The notes: generated from the sequence alone by a model not told the origin. A DNA stretch of 64,000 nucleotides from Pseudomonas sp. BGr12 (GCF_030272895.1 NZ_JALRNF010000007.1:62001-126000), one strand, 5' to 3'. Shown: positions 36,383 through 45,414, numbered from the stretch's first letter. A program made the numbers and translations.

Positions 36383-37636
36383 ATGAGTGCAAAACCCAAC
36401 ACCGCCTTCGGCGGTGCTGACGCGTCCGTATCCGATTCATCGGGCCTGGAGGTCAAACGCCTGACCTTCGTCGAGGCCGTGGCGATGATCGTGGGCACCA
36501 ATATCGGTGCCGGCGTGCTGTCGATGGCCTATGCCAGCCGCCTGGCCGGTTACATGCCGCTGCTGTTGTGGCTGGCCGTGGCCGGTGTCTTCACCACCAT
36601 TTCCATGCTCTATGTCTCGGAAACCACCTTGCGCACCCGCAGTCACCACCAGTTGAGTGGCCTGGCACAGCGCTATGTCGGCTCCTTCGGCGCCTGGGCG
36701 ATCTTCCTGTCGGTGGCGGTCAACAGCATCGGCGCACTGACCGCCTACATGAGCGGCAGCGGCAAGATCCTCAGCGAGTTCTTCGGTATCAGTCCGGCGC
36801 TGGGCAGCTTGTTGTTTTTCCTGCCGGCAGCACTGGTGCTGTACCTGGGCCTGAAAGCCATCGGCAAGGGTGAGAAGTTCATCAGCATCGGCATGGTTTC
36901 GATGACCCTGGTGCTGGTCGCGGCAACCTTGATCAACGAAAGAACCGACTTTGCCAACCTGCTCGATGGCAGCTGGGTCTACATGATTCCGGTGTTCAAC
37001 ATTGCCGTGTTCTGCTTCTCGGCGCAGTACGTCGTACCGGAAATGGCCCGCGGCTTCAGTCATGATCCCAAGCGCCTGCCGGTTGCGGTGATCACCGGCA
37101 TGGTCATCACCTTCATTCTGCTGGCCGTCGTGCCGATGTCGGTGATTGCCCTCAACGGCCTGGAAAACCAGACCGAAGTGGCCACCCTGGCCTGGGGCCA
37201 GGCGCTGGGGCAGTGGGCTTTCTACACCGCCAACACCTTTGCCCTGTGCGCCATGATGACCTCCTACTGGGGCCTGGGTGGCAGCTTCCTGACCAACATC
37301 TTCGACAAGTTCAAGCGCCTGGGCTCGGAAAGCAACCCGAAGAACCGTCTGGTGGTGCTGGCGATCGTCTGCGTACCGCCGTTCATCCTGGCCTATAGCG
37401 GCATGGTCGGCTTCGTCAACGCGCTGTACTTTGCCGGCGTGTTCAGCGGCGTGATCCTGTCGATCATGCCGATCCTGATGCTGCGTTCGGCGCGCAAGCA
37501 CGGCGATATCGTCCCGGCCTGGCAGTGCGGCTGGATCGCCCATCCCGCAATCCAGGTCCTGGTGGTAATCCTTTACCTGTGCAGCATGGCCTATGCCATT
37601 GCCAGCGCCCTGGGCTGGTTGCCGGGCGGCTGGTAA
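36383..37636 (+). CDS. Aromatic/hydroxy amino acid permease (HAAAP-like)
   Basis: A 417-residue inner-membrane permease of the APC superfamily with about eleven helices. The N-terminus LTFVEAVAMIVGTNIGAGVLSMAYASRLAGYMPLLLWLAVAG is the HAAAP signature with the unwound GTNIGAGVL substrate segment. It resembles the TyrP/Mtr group that carries aromatic amino acids by proton symport. The exact substrate is not set by sequence. The ATG at 36383 follows an AT-rich 273-bp upstream region. A strong terminator follows at 37697-37740. Confidence 0.85.
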   Translation: MSAKPNTAFGGADASVSDSSGLEVKRLTFVEAVAMIVGTNIGAGVLSMAYASRLAGYMPLLLWLAVAGVFTTISMLYVSETTLRTRSHHQLSGLAQRYVGSFGAWAIFLSVAVNSIGALTAYMSGSGKILSEFFGISPALGSLLFFLPAALVLYLGLKAIGKGEKFISIGMVSMTLVLVAATLINERTDFANLLDGSWVYMIPVFNIAVFCFSAQYVVPEMARGFSHDPKRLPVAVITGMVITFILLAVVPMSVIALNGLENQTEVATLAWGQALGQWAFYTANTFALCAMMTSYWGLGGSFLTNIFDKFKRLGSESNPKNRLVVLAIVCVPPFILAYSGMVGFVNALYFAGVFSGVILSIMPILMLRSARKHGDIVPAWQCGWIAHPAIQVLVVILYLCSMAYAIASALGWLPGGW

Positions 37637-37696
37637 TGCCGGCGTGAGCCAGGCCCGCTGCGGCAGGCCTGGTGCACCTTGTTCAAGGATCAAGGC

Positions 37697-37740
37697 AAAA
37701 AAAGGCATCGTGCGCCTGGCGCACGATGCCTTTTGTGTTT
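37697..37740 (+). terminator. Strong intrinsic terminator after the permease gene
   Basis: GGCATCGTGCGC (37704-37715) and GCGCACGATGCC (37719-37730) form a perfect 12-bp stem, extended by AAA/TTT, followed by TTTTGTGTTTTT. Confidence 0.92.
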
Positions 37741-37817
37741 TTGCCTGCGTCGCTCATTTTTCGGTAGTTGAACGTGATGCCCCTTGTCCAGTGGCAGGAT
37801 TTGTTGCTTTTTGCTAT

Positions 37818-37837
37818 TTACGTTAACGTTAACGTAA
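37818..37837. promoter_or_regulatory. 20-bp perfect palindrome, operator candidate for the AhpD-like gene
   Basis: TTACGTTAACGTTAACGTAA is its own reverse complement and contains three ACGT units at 6-bp spacing. It lies 42 bp upstream of the AhpD-like start. A variant with the same core precedes the ABC importer at 38621-38636. The regulator is not identified. Confidence 0.75.
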
Positions 37838-37878
37838 GCTTGAATTCACCCTCTGTGAACTTTGCTCAAGGACGTCCC

Positions 37879-38469
37879 ATGCACTCAAGCATCAGCCATT
37901 TCCCGCTTCCCGAAACCCTTGAAGACCTGCCTGTGGACCTGCGCGAGCGCATCGCGGCGGTGCAGGAAAAGGCCGGGTTCGTGCCCAATGTATTCCTCAT
38001 GCTGGCGCACCGCCCGGCAGAGTTCAGGGCCTTTTTCGACTATCACGATGCCCTGATGGCGCGTGAGTCCGACAGCCTGACGGCAGCAGAGAAGGAGATG
38101 ATCGTGGTCGCCACCAGCGCGCGCCACGGCTGCCTGTACTGCGTCGTGGCCCATGGCGCCATTTTGCGTATCTACAGCAAGGACCCGCTGTTGGCCGATC
38201 AGGTGGCGGTCAACCATCGCACCGCTCCCATCGGTGAGCGGCAGCGGGTGATGCTCGACTTTGCCTTCCACCTCAGCTTTGCCGGTGGCGCCCTGGATGA
38301 GGCGTGGCGTGAGCGACTGCAGGCGGTTGGGTTCAGCCTCGATGACATCTGGGACATCGGCGCGGTGACCGCATTCTTCAGCTTGTCCAATCGCCTGGTG
38401 TCGTTGGCCGGGACGCCGCCCAATCCCGAGTTTTACCTGATGGGACGCCTGCCCAGGGCCGCTAAGTGA
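37879..38469 (+). CDS. AhpD-like / carboxymuconolactone decarboxylase family protein
   Basis: A 196-residue protein of the peroxidase-related AhpD-fold family. The redox motif CxxCxxxH is visible in ARHGCLYCVVAHGAILR at about residues 78-94. Members are thiol peroxidases or reductants of unknown physiological substrate. The ATG at 37879 has AAGGACG upstream. It shares its operator type with the ABC importer that starts 235 bp after its stop, so it probably acts in the same response. Confidence 0.85.
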   Translation: MHSSISHFPLPETLEDLPVDLRERIAAVQEKAGFVPNVFLMLAHRPAEFRAFFDYHDALMARESDSLTAAEKEMIVVATSARHGCLYCVVAHGAILRIYSKDPLLADQVAVNHRTAPIGERQRVMLDFAFHLSFAGGALDEAWRERLQAVGFSLDDIWDIGAVTAFFSLSNRLVSLAGTPPNPEFYLMGRLPRAAK

Positions 38470-38620
38470 GCGGTTCACACGGGCGTTTGAACGTTTTTTT
38501 ACCCCGCCTGTGCGCCGCTAATGCCCGGGCTTGAGCGCGTTGCGTGGCTATGCGCCATTACTGAAACATTTTGTTACAAGTTGTTCCTTTAGTCTTTGTA
38601 GGGCTTTTGTATATTTCGTC

Positions 38621-38636
38621 ACGTTTACGTAAACGT
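38621..38636. promoter_or_regulatory. 16-bp palindrome, operator candidate for the ABC importer operon
   Basis: ACGTTTACGTAAACGT is a perfect palindrome, 68 bp before the conserved start of the first ABC gene. It has the same ACGT-NN-ACGT-NN-ACGT pattern as the site at 37818-37837 (shared form ACGTTWACGTWAACGT). Confidence 0.75.
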
Positions 38637-38703
38637 AAGTAACCAAGCAAGTGTGTCAGCAGCGCCATAACCAATAAAAACAATCAAGGTTAGAGGGCTC
38701 CAC

Positions 38704-39480
38704 ATGTCACCAGAGTTTGTGTTGGAAACACGCGGGCTGACCAAGGAGTTTCGCGGCTTTACCGCCGTTGACTCGGTCGATCTGCGTGTGCAGAAGGGAC
38801 ACATCCACGCATTGATCGGTCCCAACGGGGCCGGCAAGACCACCGTTTTCAATCTTCTCACCAAATTCCTCCCGCCAACCCGTGGCGAGATCCTCTACCA
38901 AGGCAAACCGATCACCCAGCTCAAGCCCAACGAAGTGGCTCGCCAGGGGCTGGTGCGCTCGTTTCAGATTTCGGCGGTGTTCGGCCACATGAGCGTGCTG
39001 GAAAACGTGCGCGTGGCGCTGCAACGCAAGCAGGGCAATTCGTACCATTTCTGGAAACCCGAGCGCGGCCTCGATGCCCTCAACGAACGGGCCATGCAGA
39101 TGCTCGACGAGGTCGGCCTGGTCGATTACGCCCACATCCAGACCATCGAACTGCCCTACGGTCGTAAGCGTGCGCTGGAGTTGGCCACCACCCTGGCACT
39201 GGAGCCCAGTGTCCTGCTGCTCGACGAGCCGACCCAGGGCATGGGGCATGAGGATGTGAACATGGTCATCGAACTGGTGCGCCGTGCAGCGGTCGGGCGC
39301 ACGGTATTGATGGTCGAACACAACCTGAGTGTGGTCAGCGAGTTGTCCGACCGCATCACCGTACTGGCCCGCGGGGCGATTCTCGCTGAAGGCGACTACG
39401 CCAGTGTTTCCGCCGACCCGCAGGTGCGCGAGGCTTACCTGGGCAGCGAAGCGGCGATGGCTGAAGAGGTGCACGCATGA
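38704..39480 (+). CDS. Branched-chain-type ABC importer ATPase (LivG-like)
   Basis: A 258-residue ATP-binding subunit of the HAAT family. Walker A is GPNGAGKTT, the Q loop follows in GLVRSFQISAVF, the signature region is the LivG form ELPYGRKRALELATTLAL instead of LSGGQ, Walker B is VLLLDEPTQGMG and the switch histidine is in MVEHNLSVV. The start at 38704 (MSPEFVLETRGL) follows a GAGGG site. It is the first gene of a five-gene importer operon and overlaps the next ATPase gene by 4 bp. Confidence 0.92.
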   Translation: MSPEFVLETRGLTKEFRGFTAVDSVDLRVQKGHIHALIGPNGAGKTTVFNLLTKFLPPTRGEILYQGKPITQLKPNEVARQGLVRSFQISAVFGHMSVLENVRVALQRKQGNSYHFWKPERGLDALNERAMQMLDEVGLVDYAHIQTIELPYGRKRALELATTLALEPSVLLLDEPTQGMGHEDVNMVIELVRRAAVGRTVLMVEHNLSVVSELSDRITVLARGAILAEGDYASVSADPQVREAYLGSEAAMAEEVHA

Positions 39481-40199
39481 GCAGCCTGCACGCCCCTGAA
39501 TTTGAACAGCTGCGGGTTTGCGACCTGCATGCCTTCTACGGCGAATCGCACATCCTGCACGGCATCGACCTGCAAGTGCGCCGTGGCGAACTGGTGACCT
39601 TGCTCGGGCGCAACGGCTCCGGCCGCTCCACGACGCTGCGGGCGATCATGAACATGGTGGGCCGCCGCACCGGCTCGATCATGGTCAACGGCACCGAGAC
39701 CATCGGCCTGGCTGCCCACCTGATCCCGCGCCTGGGCGTTGGCTTTTGCCCGGAAGAGCGGGGCATATTCGCCAGCCTCAATGTCGAGGAAAACCTGTTG
39801 CTGCCGCCAACGGTGCGCAGTGACGGCATGAGCCTCGATGAAATCTACGAGATGTTCCCCAATCTCTACGAACGCCGTTTCAGCCAGGGCACGCGCCTGT
39901 CTGGCGGTGAGCAACAGATGCTGGCCATGGCGCGGATCCTGCGCGCCGGCGCCAACCTGTTGCTGCTCGACGAGATCACCGAAGGCCTGGCCCCGGTGAT
40001 TGTGCAGAAGCTGGCGCAGGTGCTGATCAAGCTCAAGAACAAGGGCCTGACCATCGTCCTGGTGGAGCAGAATTTCCGCTTCGCCGCACCGTTGGCCGAC
40101 CGCCATTACGTGCTGGACCACGGTCAGATCGTGGAGCAAATCAGCGCCGCTGAACTGGACGCCAAGCAAGATCTTTTGCACCGCTGCCTGGGCGTCTGA
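39477..40199 (+). CDS. Branched-chain-type ABC importer ATPase (LivF-like) with Arg in Walker A
   Basis: A 240-residue partner ATPase. The signature RLSGGEQQMLAMARIL, Walker B LLLLDEITEGLAP and the H-loop region TIVLVEQNFRFAA are intact. Walker A reads GRNGSGRST, so the usual lysine (GxGKS/T) is arginine at about residue 48. The codon is CGC within an otherwise normal frame. The H-loop histidine is also replaced (VEQN), which is usual for LivF. It overlaps the LivG-like gene by 4 bp (ATGA). Confidence 0.92.
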   Translation: MSSLHAPEFEQLRVCDLHAFYGESHILHGIDLQVRRGELVTLLGRNGSGRSTTLRAIMNMVGRRTGSIMVNGTETIGLAAHLIPRLGVGFCPEERGIFASLNVEENLLLPPTVRSDGMSLDEIYEMFPNLYERRFSQGTRLSGGEQQMLAMARILRAGANLLLLDEITEGLAPVIVQKLAQVLIKLKNKGLTIVLVEQNFRFAAPLADRHYVLDHGQIVEQISAAELDAKQDLLHRCLGV

Positions 40200-40309
40200 A
40201 CCCCGTTTTACCCCGTGCACTATGCAGGTCGCCGTGGCCAGAGAGCCTGACGACCCGGGGTCGCTTTGCCTGGAACAATAAAAATAACGTTGGACAGTGG
40301 GGGAATGTC

Positions 40310-41539
40310 ATGAAGTTTTTTCAGCACACAGCAAGCGCCATCCTCGTATCCAGCCTGATCGCCGGCGCGGCCCAGGCCCAGATCAGTGACGACGAGATCC
40401 GCATCGGTTACCTGGCGGACATGTCCGGGACTTACCGCGATCTTTCCGGCCCGGGTGGCCTGGAGGCCCTGAACATGGCCGTCGAAGATTTCGGCGGACA
40501 GGTCAATGGCAAGAAGATCGTCGTGTTCAGTGCCGATGACCTGAACAAGCCGGATGTCGGCGCCAACACCGTGCGCCAGTGGGTCGATGAGCGCAACGTC
40601 GACATGGTCACCGGCATGGTGGCCTCCTCGGTGGTGCTGGCGGCGAGCAAGGTGGTCGAGCAGTCCGGCAAGCTGGCGCTGATCTCCGGTGCCGCCGCTT
40701 CCAGCCTGACCAACGAATACTGCTCGCCCAACCACATCCACTGGACCTACGACTCCTACGCGCTGGCCAACGGCACCGCCAAGTCGGTGCTGGCCAGCGG
40801 CGGCAAGAAGTGGTTCATTCTCACCGCCGACTACGCCTTCGGCCACGCGATGGAAGCGGACATCACCAAGGTCGTCGAAGCCGATGGCGGCCAGGTGGTC
40901 GGCAAGGCCCGCCACCCGTTCCCGAGCAGCGATTTCTCCTCCTACATCCTTCAGGCCCAGGGCTCCGGTGCGGACGTGATCGCCTTTGCCAACGCCGGTG
41001 CCGATACCGTCAACTCGCTGATGACCGCCAGCCAGTTCGGCGTGGCCCAGTCCGGGCAGAAGCTGGCCGGCATGGTGGTGTTTCTCAACGATATCCACGC
41101 CATGGGGCTGGACGTGACCCAGAACCTGATGCTGACCACCGGCTGGTACTGGGACATGAATGACGAGAGCCGCGCCTGGGCCCAGCGCTACCACAAACGC
41201 TTCGGCAAAATGCCGGGCATGGTGCCAGCAGGCATCTACTCGGCGACCATGAACTACCTCAACGCGATCAAGGCCACCGGCAGTGACGAGGCGCAGACCG
41301 TACGCACGCAGATGATGGCGACACCGGTCAACGACATGTTCGCCAAGAACGGCAAGGTGCGCGCCGATGGCCGCATGGTCCATGACATGTACCTGGCCCA
41401 GGTCAAGACGCCCGCTGAGTCCAAGGGCGAGTGGGACCTGTACAAGATCGTCCGCACCATCCCCGGTGACGAGGCGTACCGCCCGGCATCCGAAAGCAAG
41501 TGCCAGTTGCTGACCAAGGAATTGGCCAAGCGTGACTGA
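40310..41539 (+). CDS. Periplasmic substrate-binding protein of the HAAT/Leu-Ile-Val type
   Basis: A 409-residue exported binding protein. The signal peptide (KFFQHTASAILVSSLIAGAAQAQ) is cleaved near residue 24. The mature part (DDEIRIGYLADMSGTYRDLSGPGGLEALNMAVEDFGG and GADVIAFANAGADTVNSLMTASQFG) is a type I periplasmic fold. The ligand cannot be told from sequence: relatives bind amino acids, amides, aromatic acids or short-chain compounds. It sits between the ATPase and permease genes. Confidence 0.92.
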   Translation: MKFFQHTASAILVSSLIAGAAQAQISDDEIRIGYLADMSGTYRDLSGPGGLEALNMAVEDFGGQVNGKKIVVFSADDLNKPDVGANTVRQWVDERNVDMVTGMVASSVVLAASKVVEQSGKLALISGAAASSLTNEYCSPNHIHWTYDSYALANGTAKSVLASGGKKWFILTADYAFGHAMEADITKVVEADGGQVVGKARHPFPSSDFSSYILQAQGSGADVIAFANAGADTVNSLMTASQFGVAQSGQKLAGMVVFLNDIHAMGLDVTQNLMLTTGWYWDMNDESRAWAQRYHKRFGKMPGMVPAGIYSATMNYLNAIKATGSDEAQTVRTQMMATPVNDMFAKNGKVRADGRMVHDMYLAQVKTPAESKGEWDLYKIVRTIPGDEAYRPASESKCQLLTKELAKRD

Positions 41540-41597
41540 TGTTGCTTGCCCGGTTGCTGTCAGCCGGGCGTCACGGACTTTCTGCGGGTGGTGAATC

Positions 41598-42485
41598 ATG
41601 ACTTTGATATTCGGTATACCCCTGAGCGTCATGTCGGGGCAGTTGCTCCTGGGGCTGATCAACGGTGCCTTCTATGCCTTGCTCAGCCTTGGCCTGGCGA
41701 TCATTTTCGGCCTGCTGCGCATCATCAACTTCGCCCATGGCGCACAGTACATGCTGGGAGCGTTCGCGGCGGTGCTGGGGCTCAACTACCTGGGCGTCAA
41801 CTATTGGGTTGCGCTGGTGCTGGCGCCGCTGCTGGTGGGCGTCGTCGGGGTAATCATCGAGCGCTTTCTGTTGCGCCGCATCGCCGGTGAGGATCACCTC
41901 TACGGCCTGCTGCTGACCTTCGGCCTGGCCCTGATTTTCGAAGGTTCGTTCGTCAAGCTGTTCGGGGTGTCCGGCATGTCCTACCCGATGCCGGAGCAAC
42001 TCAAGGGCGGCTACAACCTGGGCTTCATGTTCCTGCCGACCTATCGCGCCTGGGTCATCGTCGCCGCGCTGGCGGTGTGCCTGCTGACCTGGTTCATGAT
42101 CGAACGCACGCGCCTGGGCTCCTACCTGCGCGCCGGTACCGAGAACCCGAAACTGATGCAGGCCTTCGGCATCAACGTGCCGCTGCTGATCACTCTGACC
42201 TATGGCTACGGCGCCGCCCTGGCCGCCTTCGCCGGGGTGCTGGCGGCGCCGGTCTATTCGGTGACGCCGACCATGGGCGCCAACCTGCTGATCGTGGTGT
42301 TTGCCGTGGTGGTGATCGGCGGCATGGGCTCGATCATGGGCGCCATCGTCACGGGGCTGGCCATGGGCCTGATCGAAGGGCTGACCAAGGTGTTCTACCC
42401 CGAAGCGTCCAACACGGTGGTGTTTTTGGTAATGGTGCTGGTGCTGCTCGTGCGTCCGGCCGGGCTGTTCGGAAAGGAGGCGTGA
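41598..42485 (+). CDS. ABC importer permease (LivH-like)
   Basis: A 295-residue membrane subunit with about eight helices. The family start is seen in LLLGLINGAFYALLSLGLAIIFGLLRIINFAHGAQYMLGAF, and the C-terminal part VVFAVVVIGGMGSIMGAIVTGLAMGLIEGLTKVFYPEASNTVVFLVMVLVLLVRPAGLFGKEA is the LivH signature. It is followed after 2 bp by the LivM-like gene, whose GGAGG ribosome binding site lies within its last codons. Confidence 0.93.
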   Translation: MTLIFGIPLSVMSGQLLLGLINGAFYALLSLGLAIIFGLLRIINFAHGAQYMLGAFAAVLGLNYLGVNYWVALVLAPLLVGVVGVIIERFLLRRIAGEDHLYGLLLTFGLALIFEGSFVKLFGVSGMSYPMPEQLKGGYNLGFMFLPTYRAWVIVAALAVCLLTWFMIERTRLGSYLRAGTENPKLMQAFGINVPLLITLTYGYGAALAAFAGVLAAPVYSVTPTMGANLLIVVFAVVVIGGMGSIMGAIVTGLAMGLIEGLTKVFYPEASNTVVFLVMVLVLLVRPAGLFGKEA

Positions 42486-42487
42486 CG

Positions 42488-43498
42488 ATGACGAGTCTGC
42501 AAATCAAACCGGCCGCTGCACGCCTGCAACCCCAGGTGGTGCTGGAGCGGCAACAGGCGGCCAGTCGCCGCAAGCGTGGCTTCTACCTGGCACTGTTTGC
42601 CGTTGCCCTGGTGGCGCCCATGGCGATCTACCCGGTGTTCCTGATGAAGTTGCTGTGCTTTGCCCTGTTCGCCTGCGCCTTCAACCTGCTGTTGGGGTAT
42701 GCCGGCTTGCTGTCCTTCGGGCATGCGGCATTCCTGGCAACCGGCGGCTATGTCACCGGCTTTTTGCTCAGTCACTACACTGGCCTGGGCACGGAGCTGG
42801 GGATTCTCGCCGGCACCCTGGCATCGGCCGCGCTCGGCCTGGTGTTCGGGCTTCTGGCGATCCGCCGGCAGGGCATCTACTTCGCCATGATCACCCTGGC
42901 CCTGGCCCAGCTGGTGTTCTTCATCTACGTCCAGGCCCCGTTCACCGGCGGCGAGAACGGCCTGCACGGTGTGCCGCGCGGCACCTTGTTCGGTGTGTTC
43001 GACCTGAGTAACAACCTGACCCTGTACTACTTCGTGCTGGCGGTGTTCGTGTTCGGCTACGCGGTCATCCAGCGCACCATCCACTCACCCTATGGCCAGG
43101 TGCTCAAGGCCATTCGTGAGAATGAGCCACGGGCCATTTCCCTGGGCTACAACGTCGATGCCCACAAGCTGCTGGCGTTCGTCATCTCGGCGGCGCTGAC
43201 CGGCCTTGCCGGCTCGACCAAGACCGTGGTGTTCCAGCTGGCGTCGTTGACCGACGCGCACTGGCACATGTCTGGCGAAGTGATCCTGATGACCCTGCTC
43301 GGCGGCGTGGGCACGGTGCTGGGGCCCCTGGTCGGCGCCACGGTCGTGGTGACGCTGCAAAGCTACCTGTCCAACGGCCCGCTGGGGGAATGGGTGCACG
43401 TGATCCTGGGGCTGATCTTCGTCCTCTGCGTCTTGCTGTTCCGGGTCGGCATCGTCGGCTGGGTACTCAAGCTCAGCCGGCGCAACTTCCACAACTGA
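42488..43498 (+). CDS. ABC importer permease (LivM-like)
   Basis: A 336-residue permease partner of the LivH-like protein. Conserved segments are LLCFALFACAFNLLLGYAGLLSFGHAAFLATGGYVTG and the EAA-type region VLKAIRENEPRAISLGYNVDAHKLLAFVISAALTGLAGSTKTVVFQLASLTDAHWHMSGEVILMTLLGGVGTVLGPLVGA. The start is ATG at 42488, giving a cytoplasmic tail of about 30 residues. A much longer open frame running back into livH is a shadow. Confidence 0.93.
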   Translation: MTSLQIKPAAARLQPQVVLERQQAASRRKRGFYLALFAVALVAPMAIYPVFLMKLLCFALFACAFNLLLGYAGLLSFGHAAFLATGGYVTGFLLSHYTGLGTELGILAGTLASAALGLVFGLLAIRRQGIYFAMITLALAQLVFFIYVQAPFTGGENGLHGVPRGTLFGVFDLSNNLTLYYFVLAVFVFGYAVIQRTIHSPYGQVLKAIRENEPRAISLGYNVDAHKLLAFVISAALTGLAGSTKTVVFQLASLTDAHWHMSGEVILMTLLGGVGTVLGPLVGATVVVTLQSYLSNGPLGEWVHVILGLIFVLCVLLFRVGIVGWVLKLSRRNFHN

Positions 43499-43574
43499 TT
43501 CGTAACCATCGCTGTCGGGAGCCCGCGTGGTCTGCGTGGGTGGGCTTGACCACAACAATAAAAAAGAGAGTTTT

Positions 43575-44843
43575 ATGCACGCCATACGTTTTGCCCGAGT
43601 TGTTCAATTGACTGGTATCGCCGGGGTTATCGGGGTCAGCGCGCCAGCGTCGGCTGCGTTCGTGGCGGACAGCAAAGCCAGTGTGGAGGCGCGTAACTTC
43701 TACATGAACCGCGACTTCCGCCAGGCCGGCGCGCCACAAAGCAAAGGTGAGGAATGGGCGCAGGGTTTCATCCTGCGCATGGAGTCGGGTTACACCGAGG
43801 GGCCGGTGGGCGTGGGTATCGATGCCCTGGGGCAACTGGGCATCAAGCTCGACTCCAGCCCCGATCGCGCCGGGGTCACCGGCCTGCTGCCCCAGGGGCC
43901 GCAATCCAAGCGCGCGCCGGATGACTACAGCGAACTGGGCCTGACCGGCAAGCTGCGGGTCTCCAAGTCGACCCTCAAGGTGGGCACCCTGGCGCCCAAG
44001 TTGCCGGTCTTGCAGCCCAACGAATCACGCCTGTTGCCGCAGACCTTCCAGGGCGGGCAATTGAACTCGATGGAACTCGACAACCTGAGCTTCAACGCCG
44101 GTCGCCTGACCCAAGTCAGCCAGCGCAACTCGTCGAACCGCGAAGACATGACGCTGATGAAAGGCCCGCGACGCAACATCGTCACTGGGGCCAATGCCAC
44201 CACCGACCAGTTCGACTTCATCGGTGCCGATTACAAGTGGACCAGCGCGCTGACCACCGGCTATCACTATGCGCACCTGGACGAGCTGTACAAGCAGCAC
44301 TTCCTGACACTCACCCACCTCTGGCCGGTGGCCGAGGGCCAGTCGCTCAAGACCGACCTGCGCTGGTCCAGCGCGGACGATGACGGTAACAGCAACGTCG
44401 ACAACCGCATGCTCGGCGCGATGTTTACCTACTCGCTGGGTGCCCATGCGTTCGGTGTGACCTATCAGAAGATGAGCGGTGATACCGGCTTTGCCAACGT
44501 CAACGGCGCCGATCCGTACCTGGTCAACCTGGTGCAGATCAACGACTTCGCCAACCAGGATGAACGCTCCTGGCAGGCGCGTTACGACTTCAACTTCGCT
44601 GGTATCGGTATTCCCGGCCTGACCTTCATGACCCGTTACGTCAAAGGCGACAACGTCAACCTGGGCGCCGCGCCAGGCGAGGGCAAGGAGTGGGAACGCA
44701 ACACCGACATCGGCTACGTGATCCAGAGTGGCCCGCTGAAGAACGTCGGGATCAAATGGCGCAATGCGACCTATCGCACCAGCTTCACCAGCGACATCGA
44801 TGAGAACCGTCTGATCCTCAGCTACACCCTGGCGCTCTGGTAA
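43575..44843 (+). CDS. OprD family outer-membrane porin
   Basis: A 422-residue porin with a signal peptide ending at SAPASAAF. The OprD-family N-terminus of the mature protein is SKASVEARNFYMNRDFRQAG, followed by EEWAQGFILRMESGYTEGPVGVGIDALGQLGIKLDSS. It ends in the C-terminal beta signal LILSYTLALW. OprD channels are specific for small carboxylates or amino acids, which fits a role as outer-membrane entry for the importer 77 bp upstream. The substrate is unknown. Confidence 0.93.
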   Translation: MHAIRFARVVQLTGIAGVIGVSAPASAAFVADSKASVEARNFYMNRDFRQAGAPQSKGEEWAQGFILRMESGYTEGPVGVGIDALGQLGIKLDSSPDRAGVTGLLPQGPQSKRAPDDYSELGLTGKLRVSKSTLKVGTLAPKLPVLQPNESRLLPQTFQGGQLNSMELDNLSFNAGRLTQVSQRNSSNREDMTLMKGPRRNIVTGANATTDQFDFIGADYKWTSALTTGYHYAHLDELYKQHFLTLTHLWPVAEGQSLKTDLRWSSADDDGNSNVDNRMLGAMFTYSLGAHAFGVTYQKMSGDTGFANVNGADPYLVNLVQINDFANQDERSWQARYDFNFAGIGIPGLTFMTRYVKGDNVNLGAAPGEGKEWERNTDIGYVIQSGPLKNVGIKWRNATYRTSFTSDIDENRLILSYTLALW

Positions 44844-44934
44844 CCGGGTAGTGGCAGGCGGGTAGGCGTGGGGCTCGCGGTGTGGCGCATCCACATCGCG
44901 GGCACCTCCCGGCCAGGACAAATCGAACAGGCAC

Positions 44935-44970
44935 AAAAAAGGCACTTGCGAGATTCGCCAAGTGCCTTTT
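44935..44970. terminator. Bidirectional terminator between the porin gene and tmRNA
   Basis: AAAAGGCACTTG and CAAGTGCCTTTT form a stem around a 10-base loop, with A- and T-runs on both sides. It can end both the porin operon (plus strand) and ssrA (minus strand). Confidence 0.88.
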
Positions 44971-44984
44971 CTGTTTTGCGTGTT

Positions 44985-45376
44985 TGGTGGAACCGGGGGG
45001 ATTTGAACCCCCGTCCGCCAGTGCTCCGCTGTCGGTCCTACATGCTTAGCCGTGTCTATTGAGTTAATCCGCAGCCGCCCGACGGGCAGGGTGCTTTGGA
45101 CGAGTTGTGTAAGTTTTAGCCACTTCGTCCACAACGTACTACGCGGCGATCCTGTTCTGTATGACAATCATTTCGGGTTTACAGGCATCCCCTGATGATT
45201 GCTGGAGCCGAAGCTACCAGAAGAGCGGGCTCAGCTGCTTACGCAGCGAGAGCGTAGCCCTCGTAGTTTTCGTCATTGGCAACTATAGAAAGTTGCAACA
45301 GTGGATTTACGAGTTCTGTTACCAACTCGGCATGCACCTAGAGTTTCACTACCGGCGTCGAATCCTAATCGGCCCC
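44985..45376 (-). ncRNA. ssrA: tmRNA
   Basis: Transfer-messenger RNA of about 392 nt for trans-translation with SmpB. The 5' end GGGGCCGATTAGGATTCGACG and the 3' tRNA-like end (GGTTCAAATCC arm, then GGTTCCACCA with the CCA encoded) form the acceptor part. The tag frame at 45280-45239 reads ANDENYEGYALAA and ends in TAA, with GCC as the resume codon. The SmpB gene lies 7.4 kb away on the same strand. Confidence 0.96.
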
Positions 45377-45414
45377 ATGTATTGCTCTAGCAGCGTTTTT
45401 CAACGCTTGAGCCC

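Noticed and set aside
42077..42487. Upstream extension of the LivM-like frame into livH
   Set aside because: The overlap is an alternate frame of livH. The ATG at 42488 has GGAGG and gives normal length.
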